Positions 55,950 to 64,000 of a stretch of DNA of 64,000 nucleotides are shown one piece after another. The stretch's first letter is position 1; each line of letters begins with the position of its first letter. Origin of the DNA: Dendrocalamus latiflorus (Eukaryota; Streptophyta; Magnoliopsida; Poales; Poaceae); the NCBI GenBank assembly GCA_017311315.1, contig CM029620.1, forward strand, positions 2,404,056-2,468,055, read 5' to 3'. The notes under the pieces are model-generated. The model was not told the DNA's origin and made no database searches. It worked only from the letters and a program-made list of their open reading frames with translations. The position numbers and the translations under genes were made by a program.

Positions 55950-56194
55950 TGTTGTAGGGGTGGCCCCCACCTAAGCCCAGCCGGCCTGTTAGAAGGTTGT
56001 AAGGCCAAAAATGGGACTTGTATAATGACATAAGTGCCTCTGAGGGGGATAATTGAGTGTAAGGGCATAAGTGTAAAACACTCCCTATGTGAATATATAT
56101 AGGCCATCCAGGCCATGGGGGAAGCCCCAAGCATTGCTCAACTAACTCTCCACTACCATACCATTCTCTCTCTATTTGGTCCGTACCCACATCA
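55950..56194 (+). mobile_element. E3 5' LTR (245 bp)
   Basis: Matches the E2 LTR in its ends and in AATATATATAGG (TATA, near 56090-56101). It ends CCCACATCA, whereas the distal 3' end of the element is GCCACAACA. Confidence 0.9.
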
Positions 56195-56196
56195 GT

Positions 56197-56214
56197 TGGC
56201 GCCATCCGTGGGGA
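56197..56214 (+). promoter_or_regulatory. Primer binding site of E3
   Basis: TGGCGCCATCCGTGGGGA, one base different from the E1 and E2 sites. A second copy with the same sequence sits at 63263-63280 inside the rearranged 3' LTR. Confidence 0.88.
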
Positions 56215-56246
56215 CGAGGAGAGCAAGCTCCAAGATCTGAAGGAGG

Positions 56247-56577
56247 ATGGTACCAAAGAAAGCTTCACCATCGGCGGAGAAGAAGAAGAAGAAGAGGGGC
56301 GCGATGGGGCCCCACGTCAACACCAGAGCTTCGGCGTCGGCAGTCGCGAGTGCAGACGTTGGCACGGACGTGGCAGCTACGAACATCGACGCTCATGGCG
56401 CGACAATCAACCTCGCCCCGCGCGCGACGATCGACCCCACCGCTGGCGCGACGGTTGACACCGGCAGCGCCGATCGGGTTGTCGGGAGCGGTGACACCGA
56501 TGCCCATGCTCGGGAGGAACGTGGAGGCTTACGTTGACAATATTGCACCTCCGTCGTCGCGCAATCTACTTCTTCAA
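56247..56577 (+). pseudogene. E3 gag, N-terminal fragment
   Basis: ATG at 56247 starts MVPKKASPSAEKKKKK, then a low-complexity Ala/Asp/Thr linker as in E2 gag. The frame stops at 56537. At 56577 the sequence jumps directly into the last exon of the antisense gene (on the other strand), so the gag core, knuckle and all of pol are gone. An identical copy lies at 63313-63643. Confidence 0.85.
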
Positions 56578-58830
56578 TGCGTATCTGCGCGTCAGAGACC
56601 ACCCTCGCCCTTTCCATCTCCAGCAAACGGATGTGCTCGTCCTTGGCGGCGTGGGCCTCCTCGGCAGCTCGGAGCTGGCCTTCCAACATCCTCCGCTCGC
56701 GGATACGTGCGTCCTCCAGGGCTCGGCTGAGTGCAAGGGTCTACAAAAAGTGTGGGTGTTAGTGAAGCCCTCGACTGCGGCATAGGTCGTGAACCTAAGC
56801 ACCTACCCTCATCTCCGAGGCCTCCAACGCACCCGCCAGAAGATCGGTCCCACACCTCAACAGCGCCCGTCGATCTAGGTTGGAGTCAGCGCACTCTGCG
56901 ACCTCGTGAAAGACCTGAAGCGTCTCCGACTGGGGAATGAAGTCGGAGATGGCCGGCCGCCGAGCCTCCATGCCAGCGACTTCGGCAGCACCTGGTGTGG
57001 ACATCACGTCCTGGGCAGGAAGGCCGGGAACTTCGCGGCCGTCTCCATTGCTCGATCCTTGGCCGCGTCCAGGAGACCTCATCTCGCCTAATATCGACAA
57101 CAGAATGAGCGAGCAAATCGGAGAGAGCCTCGCGAAGTCGTGGGAGGAGAAAGAATTGCACCTACCTTCGACGTCCTCAACTGGGGCACGGGGGGTGTCA
57201 CCCCCGCCCGGTTGGCTCCATGGCACGGGGGGGGGGGGTGTCAGCCCCGCCTCGAGCTGGGCCACGGGGGCTTCATCTGTGATGGGGGTGGTGAGTTCCT
57301 CCTCGGCCTGGAGGGTTTCCCAATGGACTCCAAATCCCCGGTGACACGGCCGCCCATGTTGAACCCCTCTTTCAAGGGGGACGGTGATCATATCCGTGGG
57401 CGCTTCACCCTCGGAGACAATAGTCGGCGCAGGCAATGAGGCCGCGGCGGTCGGTGTAGGCGACGAGACCTCGCCCACCTGACCATCGGGGCCACAGCCC
57501 ATCTCCTCAGCGCCTCCCAGACCCAGCGGGTTCGGACCCAGTGCCGATCGTATCACCGGTCTCGATGGTCGCCGCCAGGGACACGGCCGACGGGCTGGAT
57601 ATGGCAGCATCAAACTGGGCTCTGTGCCAGGATGGAGATGCTCCCGCCTTGCCATCGCCATCATGGCGGCGAGTCTGGGTCAGGGCCGGAGCTGCGCGCT
57701 TCGGCACAGGGATATCTAGAGCTTCACAGACTCGATTTATCTGCCCAGCTTCGCCGATGCGGTAGCGGCTTTGCGCAGCTCGTGCTCCTTGGCCGTGTAC
57801 GGCCCAAGAAATGCAACGACTGCATGCTCCACATCCTCCAGCCTAAGCTCTACTTGCGAGGTGAAGCATCGTTCACAAAAAGGTTACATGCATACATATG
57901 TACACAGCCTATGGCTGAAGAACTTACAAGGAGCGGAGGGCTTCGGAAGAGAAGATACTGTCGGGTGAACGCCATCTCACCGGGTGCGACCTCGCTTGTA
58001 CTTCGACCGGCCGGAAAGTGGCGCCACCCTGTACATAGTAAACTGCTCGGTGAGGTCGCGCATGTTGAACTGGAGGGTGATACCGGCAAGCCTCTATGCC
58101 TTCTGTTCGTCGTCGCCCTTCGGCCTTACACCCGGCGAACTGTTGAAAGATATTGGCTCTCCTCGGCACCGAAGACCGCTGGTGCTCGTCACGTGCTGGT
58201 TCAACCACCGTCGCATCCAGCCAGACTCCCACTTCCCCCGCGTCGCCAATGAGGGGAAGAGCGTCGTGCAGTGTGACCTTGGCACGAAGTTGACGCTGCC
58301 AAAGTTCGATAGCACCCCCTCTTCGGCTGGCACTGCGCGTCATGAAGAAGGGCGAATAGGTTCACGCTGGGACAGACACCTTCCGTTCACGCCGCCCAGA
58401 CGTAAACAACCAGGCGAGCTATCGCGTTCGGGGTCATCTGCGCTAGCTCCAACCCATAAGCCCGCAGGACCTCCCCGATGAAGAGCGTTGCAGGCATCCG
58501 AAGCCCAGCCTCGAAAAATGCAACGAAGACAATCGCCTCTGACTCCTCCGGGTGCGGCTCCGTCTCGTCACGGGCAGGCAGGCGAACCTCTGCACAGTCC
58601 TCTAGCTTTTTCTCCCAAAAGAGAGTCTGGATCATCTCCTCCGTGGCCAGACTTCGCCCTAGCACACGGGAGCAGCGGCCTCCCGACTTCTCCATGGCCT
58701 CCCACCGCTTGTCGACCTGCAGTGGCTCGCGAACTACCAGAGAGTATTCCGCCAGTGGCGGTGTCAAACCGCGCTGGCTAGACGCGGCGCTGCCACTGAG
58801 CCGACGAGCGGGATCTTCGCGGCAAGCCAT
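56578..58830 (-). pseudogene. Antisense gene (aORF) of E3, truncated
   Basis: From ATG at 58830 (MACREDPARRLSGS) exon 1 holds the same Transposase_28-like domain as E2: ETEPHPEESEAIVFVAFFEA, NFGSVNFV, TRGKWESGWMRRW. Predicted introns: from 57927 (CTT before GTAAGTT), 57166-57088 and 56806-56741. Exon 2 has LEDVEHAVVAFLGPYT. Exon 4 begins the coiled coil (LEDARIRERRMLEGQLRAAE) and is cut at 56578 by fusion to gag. A TGA near 58387 and a frame change near 58335 break exon 1. The intron positions agree with E2 although the proteins have diverged strongly. Confidence 0.82.
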
Positions 58831-59283
58831 TCTCCTCCCAAGTGCAAGGCCAAGTGAACAGGGGCAGAGGCAGATCGCGCCAACAAGCGGGGACAAAAGA
58901 GAGCGAAACAGCAGCAAGCGAGCGAATGAGCAAACGGGAAGAATGCTCGCAGGCCGGTGGCAAGGGTATATAAAGCACTCTCACCTCCCCCACGATCGGG
59001 AGGGCAGCTGGCGGTCGCCCAGCGGTTCGCCTCCCCATGAGCCCTCTCACCTCCCACACGATCGGGAGGGCGGTTCAACTCCCCACGATCGGGAAACGCA
59101 ACCGCTGCGCAGTTGCAGGCTGCCTGACAGTGCACGACGCGCTAATCGTGTCCTACCACGCGTCCCCCCTTGGGAAGGAATGCGCGACCGTGGTTGTGCT
59201 ACCGCTGACAGCGCACGACGCGCCAGTCGTGTCCCGTTGCGTGTACCTTTCCATCGAGATATCGCGTACGGCCACAGCCGCTT
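58831..59283 (-). promoter_or_regulatory. Upstream region of the E3 antisense gene
   Basis: A TATA-like TTTATATAC lies at 58965-58973, about 135 bases before the antisense ATG. Upstream are three copies of CACGATCGGGAGG (near 58991, 59056, 59082) and two copies of a CTGACAGNGCACGACGCG block about 82 bases apart. It looks like an internal promoter driving transcription against gag. No expression evidence. Confidence 0.55.
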
Positions 59284-62200
59284 TGTCAGGACCCTGGATT
59301 TCCGAATCCAGACCCTCTGTGTATTACAGCACTACTCCCAGATCAAAGCTAGTGCACACAGTCGAACAGTGATGATTACATAACCAACAATGTTTATTAC
59401 AACAATAGAGAGTACAAACCAAAAGGTCTCTTTATTACAACTGAGGTTTCAAGACCTCACACACTCACAAAACACAGCGGAAGCAAAAGATAAATCCGGC
59501 GAAGACCCATCAATACGCCACAGGCAATTGACTGGGGAAGCGCGACCTAGTACTCCGGAAATCCTTCGTCGAATCCACACGCGAAGTAGTCGTAGTCTCC
59601 ATCTCGAGCTTCATAATCCTCTGAGTTGATTTTTAGTGCAGCATGTGAGTACATAAAGTACTTCGCAAGTCTTGGGAAAAATGCAGCAGATGCAAGGCTT
59701 AACAAAGGAAGGCTATATGGTTCTTTTGCACAAAGCAATATTTTATTTCAAATAATATTAAATATTTTCGAAGGCATTAATCTAACAAAATAATTGTTTT
59801 AACTAAAACTAATAAGCATTTTATAGTGAAGGGTCTATCCACCAACACTAGTTAACCAGCTCTAACCGATAAAGTTTAAAATTGCGGGTTACATCCACCC
59901 ACACTGACTCCAACAGCCAGGATACCCTTCCGAGAGTTCCCTCCACTCTCGGAATACCAAAATTTTATTTTAAAATGAAAACCAAAGATCTACCATGTGA
60001 ATGCATTCCTTGCCCGCCCTTGACCGTGGGCACAGCTATTCGAATAGTTTGACACTCTGCAGAGGTTGTACAACTTTACCCCCAAAAGATAAATTATCTT
60101 AACAGTCACCACGCTTCCTTTGGCATGAGACACAGATAAATTATCACAAAGCCTTCTCCTCACTCTAGTCTAGCTAGACACCACCCGCTGAGGTTTCACC
60201 GCAGAAGGGTTAAATCCACCCAGTCCGAAGCCCCCTCTTGCGCCATATGAGTACAGTAAATCCCTGTCCCTCACTGTGAATAACCAGTAAATCCCTGGCA
60301 CCCACTTTCCACTGGTGGCACCTAACTAAACTATCATGATTTAAACAGCTAGGTCGTACCCATATAGACTCAGGGTTGTACGGTAGTGCTTAGTCTGTAC
60401 AATCACAAGCTTCGGTCCTTAATCGACTAGGGCGGAACATACACTTTACAAGATCTCGTGCTTGCCGCACCAATCCAAACCAACCATCCGCCCAGTCTAA
60501 ACCAACTTTTACATTTTATTTATTTTTAAAAGAATAGTGGCAACACCAGTCACCACTTATTTCTAAATACAATACCAGTTGAATGAAATATGATTTCCCA
60601 GTCCAAAGTTACAAAAAGAATTTAAATAGCATGACTAAGCATTTTACTACTGTTCTAATATTACCAAAGGATTATGTAATTCTCATTATTGAGACAAAAT
60701 AAATCCTAAGGTTACAAAGCTACATGGCATTCAACTTCAATTGAGGGCATAGCAACGATTGGATTAACTTACTTGCCAAAACAAAATTAAGATTCTATGT
60801 AAATAGTGATGCACATAACTTTAAAATAATTTAAAACATTTCACAAACATAGGTTCAAAATAATCAAAAGAGACTTGCCCTCTTGCATGCTCTCTGGGTC
60901 TTCTTGCTGCGGAGCGGAGAAATCTTCGTCAACGGCGGAATCTACGCGCGAAAAGACAGAGCAAACAAAATAAATTCAAATAAAATTAAAATGAACTCCA
61001 AAAGCTATGAAACCAGAACCAAAAGATAGAGCTCAATTTTAGATGAATTTAGGAAAAAGAATCGGGTCAATCGGAGTTCGGATAAAGGAGAACAAGCGAT
61101 CTAAAGTTTGCTGGGCGAGAAAATGCTGGAAAATAGCAAAAGTTACTGTTCACTCGAGAGACTCTTGGAGAGAAGGCTAGCGTCGGCAAGAGGAGGAATG
61201 GGTGGTGAATCTAACTGGAAAAATGGGTTGCTAGGGACCTAAGGCACACATAGGAAGCGACGGCACTCCAAACAGAGAACGATGACGGCACAGGCGGCTA
61301 CAACGACATGGTTAGGAGAGAGAAATAAAACATGGGCATAAAACATGGAGAAGTAGGGTGAGCACGGGCTAGAACGTGGCTTGGCGAAGTTAGGAAAATT
61401 GTCAGCTCAGACAAAAACCCACCGGAGACGACGCAAACGACGTTTGAACGACGTCGGGAAGGAAAAAGCAAAATCTTGATGTCTTGGTGCTCGGTGAACG
61501 AAATCTAAAACCACTTGGAGGGTAGCTACCTAGGATGGTTTGGCACAATATGACGTGAACGGATTGGGAGAAAACATCACCGGATAGATGCGGACACGAT
61601 ATGTCATTGGCGGCTATGGCGAGGTTCGGAGGCAAAAATTTGTGGAGGCTTTTCGGGAAAAAGGAAGTGAGCACGGCATAGAACGCGATGAGGCAAGTCT
61701 AAGAAAAATTACGGCAAGGGCTAAAGCTTACCGGCGGTGACGAATCGACGTTGGGAAGCGATCTTGACCTAGATTGGGGAAAACTTGATTCTGGGAGATA
61801 GGCTACACCAAAACCAAATTAATTTGGCCAGAAGGTAGATGGGACAAGAAGGCACAAAGTGACGCGAAAAGATCACGGAAAAACTCACCGGATAGCTCGA
61901 GACGCGACGAGCAATTTCGAGACTGGAGGGCCTCGGTGCCGACGGCGTCCTGAGCTTGGAGGGGACTTGGCACGGCTTGGGATGGTTTTAGAGGGGTCAA
62001 GGGGTCGTATTTATAGGCTTGGAAGAGATAGAAACTGACTCTAATTCGTAAATTTTGGTTTAGAGTCCGTTTCAAAAAATAGGAGAGAAAAGGTAAATGG
62101 ATGAACGAAATGGAACGAGACCAATTGGGATGGATTCCTTGCGTGATTTGACATAACTTTCCTTTTGGGAATACATTGAAATAAGGTCCGGATTGAAAGT

Positions 62201-62564
62201 TATGAAGAGAGAGGAAAACGGAAGGAAATGTGTACAGAATGAACTGGATCGATCGCGTTGGAGGTTGAAGATGCATAAACAGTACCGCGCGGGTACTGTT
62301 CGTTCTCTCTCCTCTTTTTTTTGGAAATTTAAAATTGAGCTCAAACAAACTCCGAAAAATCAAAAAAAAAAATACAAAAAAGTTCCTTGTGACACAAGGA
62401 AAACAAATAAAATATTTTTGGCAAATATTAATGTTTAATTTAATCATATTAAATCTTTTTAATTAATAAAAATTCCAATTAAGCTTTAATTAATTCCAGA
62501 AAAATCCAAATGGTGAGTTTTATTTTAAAAACTTTAAAAAGGCTCTAAAAATCGGGATATTACA
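59284..62564 (-). mobile_element. Del-like solo LTR T1 (3281 bp) inside E3
   Basis: Starts TGTCAGGACCCTGGATTTCC and ends GGGATATTACA, in reverse orientation to the Tekay-like LTR at 37618-41924, which it matches along most of its length. The flanks (CGCTT before, TGCCC after) do not match, so the target duplication is lost or the LTR came from recombination between two different elements. Confidence 0.85.
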
Positions 62565-63017
62565 TGCCCGACCCTGACGCCTCAGGGGTCGACGCGATTC
62601 TCGCTGCCATTAAGACATCCACTCCAGATTGCGAAGCTGTCAGGCCGCATGTCGACTCCGCTGTCGGACCTCGGAAGCACCTCCGTGACGAGCTCGCTTC
62701 GGACCCGTCTCCATATGTGGACCCCGCCCTCGGCCCGTGGCTTTGTGCACGAGAGACGAACCTGCCCCGCGCCTCGGCGTGTCTGCAGCACAAACCCGTC
62801 TCCACTTCGACTTCGGCTCCACCACCGAAGGGCCCTGTTGTCAAGGACTGCTTTGGCAACCCGCTCGACGCTGTATCCTTGGTGTGAGATGGGGACTACA
62901 CCAGACAATGCGGCTCCATCCAACAATACAGAAGTTCACAGGCCGCGGGGATGGAGGGGGCCAAATGGCTCGGCAACATGGCTTCGGCCTGTGAAGCCCT
63001 TCACCATGAGAGGCTCC
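62565..63017 (+). other. E3 3' non-coding part
   Basis: GC-rich sequence without a supported gene. It ends with GCCCTTCACCATGAGAGGCTCC, the same purine-rich tract that precedes the E2 3' LTR, so it is the plus-strand primer region. Confidence 0.65.
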
Positions 63018-63784
63018 TGTTGTAGGGGTGGCCCCCCACCTAAGCCAGCCGGCCTGTTAGAAGGTTGTAAGGTCCAAAATAGGACATGTATAATGACATA
63101 AGTGCCTCTGAGGGGATAATTGAGTGTATGGGCATAAGTGTAAAACACTCCCCATGTGAATATATATAGGCCATCCAGGCCATGGGGAAGCCCCAAGCAT
63201 TGCTCACCTAACTCTCCACTACCATACCATTCTCTCTCTATTTGGTCCGTACCCACATCAGTTGGCGCCATCCGTGGGGACGAGGAGAGCAAGCTCCAAG
63301 ATCTGAAGGAGGATGGTACCAAAGAAAGCTTCACCATCGGCGGAGAAGAAGAAGAAGAAGAGGGGCGCGATGGGGCCCCACGTCAACACCAGAGCTTCGG
63401 CGTCGGCAGTCGCGAGTGCAGACGTTGGCACGGACGTGGCAGCTACGAACATCGACGCTCATGGCGCGACAATCAACCTCGCCCCGCGCGCGACGATCGA
63501 CCCCACCGCTGGCGCGACGGTTGACACCGGCAGCGCCGATCGGGTTGTCGGGAGCGGTGACACCGATGCCCATGCTCGGGAGGAACGTGGAGGCTTACGT
63601 TGACAATATTGCACCTCCGTCGTCGCGCAATCTACTTCTTCAATTGAGTGTATGGGCATAAGTGTAAAACACTCCCCATGTGAATATATATAGGCCATCC
63701 AGGCCATGGGGAAGCCCCAAGCATTGCTCACCTAACTCTCCACTACCATACCATTCTCTTTCTGTTTGGTCTGTAGCCACAACA
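63018..63784 (+). mobile_element. E3 3' LTR with an internal LTR-PBS-gag duplication
   Basis: 63018-63260 is an LTR, followed by PBS and 331 bases of gag identical to 56247-56577. At 63642-63644 the sequence returns to the middle of the LTR (TGAGTGTATGGGC) and runs to its true end at 63784. The repeat 63118-63260 versus 63642-63784 is offset by exactly 524 bases. The junction shares AAT between gag and LTR. Confidence 0.9.
63313..63643 (+). pseudogene. Second copy of the E3 gag fragment
   Basis: Identical in sequence to 56247-56577 as far as I can see, including the stop at the same place, and ending at the same base (TTCAAT). It is embedded in the 3' LTR and cannot be a functional gag. Confidence 0.88.
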
Positions 63785-63789
63785 GTTTT

Positions 63790-64000
63790 CTTTTCTTGTT
63801 TAAGGGGCTTCCAAATCCATTTGGAACCTAAAAAGGAATCCTTCTCAACCTTTGGAAAGCCATGGTGTGGTCATATTTTACCCTTACTTGCATTGCAATA
63901 CTCGGACTCTTTATATTTGGCAGGTCTCGTGCGTCTCTCCGGACAGCTCATGCAGCATCCAATGAAGTTGCCATAACTTTGTTTAGAAAGCTCCAAATCA
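63790..64000. other. Right flank of E3
   Basis: Unclassified sequence after the GTTTT duplication. No gene recognised before the window ends. Confidence 0.4.

Larger units (their letters stand above)
55950..63784 (+). mobile_element. Tat-like non-autonomous element E3
   Basis: LTR starts TGTTGTAGGGGTGG at 55950 and the last LTR end is GCCACAACA at 63784, with TSD GTTTT on both sides (55945-55949, 63785-63789). Contents: LTR, PBS, 5' piece of gag, antisense gene on the minus strand, solo LTR T1 (nested), 3' non-coding part and a rearranged 3' LTR. Protease, RT and integrase are absent. Confidence 0.9.

Overview
The window looks like heterochromatic, gene-poor DNA of a grass (Poaceae) nuclear genome. 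It is filled with Ty3/gypsy and Ty1/copia LTR retrotransposons with tRNA-Met-type or TGGCGCC-type primer binding sites. It also holds Stowaway-like and other MITEs, a LINE tail, and one relic of a plant oxidosqualene cyclase (triterpene synthase) gene. I found no intact host gene, no rRNA or tRNA gene and no CRISPR array. The species cannot be named from sequence reading alone. Family names (Tekay/Del, Tat) rest on structural hallmarks, not on a search.

Layout. 1-533: end of a Tekay/Del-like LTR sitting in a tandem array. 534-11381: non-autonomous Tat-like element E1, minus strand, made of a 92-bp array (about 73 copies), a 53-bp array, a 60-bp array, a GC-rich non-coding domain, PBS and a 271-bp LTR. 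11382-14315: old intergenic or intronic DNA with a Stowaway-like MITE and half an exon of the cyclase relic. 14316-43373: a Russian-doll nest. Gypsy element G0 (TSD GGCAA, inside the cyclase exon) contains a copia element (15494-20825, TSD CTGGT/CCGGT) and, 73 bp away, Tat-like element E2 (20899-42292, TSD CATAG). E2 contains a Tekay/Del-like element (33938-41924, TSD CGACG). 43379-43582: the rest of the cyclase relic. 43645-55944: old fragments, namely a MITE, a LINE tail, gypsy G1, a copia-type LTR, Del-like LTR T3, and Tat relic T4 split by solo LTR T2 (TSD AGTAC). 55950-63784: Tat-like element E3 (TSD GTTTT) with solo LTR T1 nested in it and a rearranged 3' LTR.

How the parts work together. 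E2 carries gag-protease but no reverse transcriptase or integrase, so it would need enzymes from another element. Where pol should lie it has tandem repeat blocks and, on the opposite strand, a multi-exon gene (aORF) with a Transposase_28-like domain followed by a coiled coil. E3 has a diverged copy of the same antisense gene with matching intron positions and its own TATA box.

The most interesting system here is this Tat-like group: an antisense spliced gene conserved between two non-autonomous elements, linked to families of satellite-like arrays (92, 65, 60 and 53 bp) that recur in the same order in E1 and E2. LTR divergence judged by eye broadly agrees with the nesting order: Tekay about 0.3 percent, E2 about 0.8 percent, G0 about 7.5 percent, copia roughly one base in ten.
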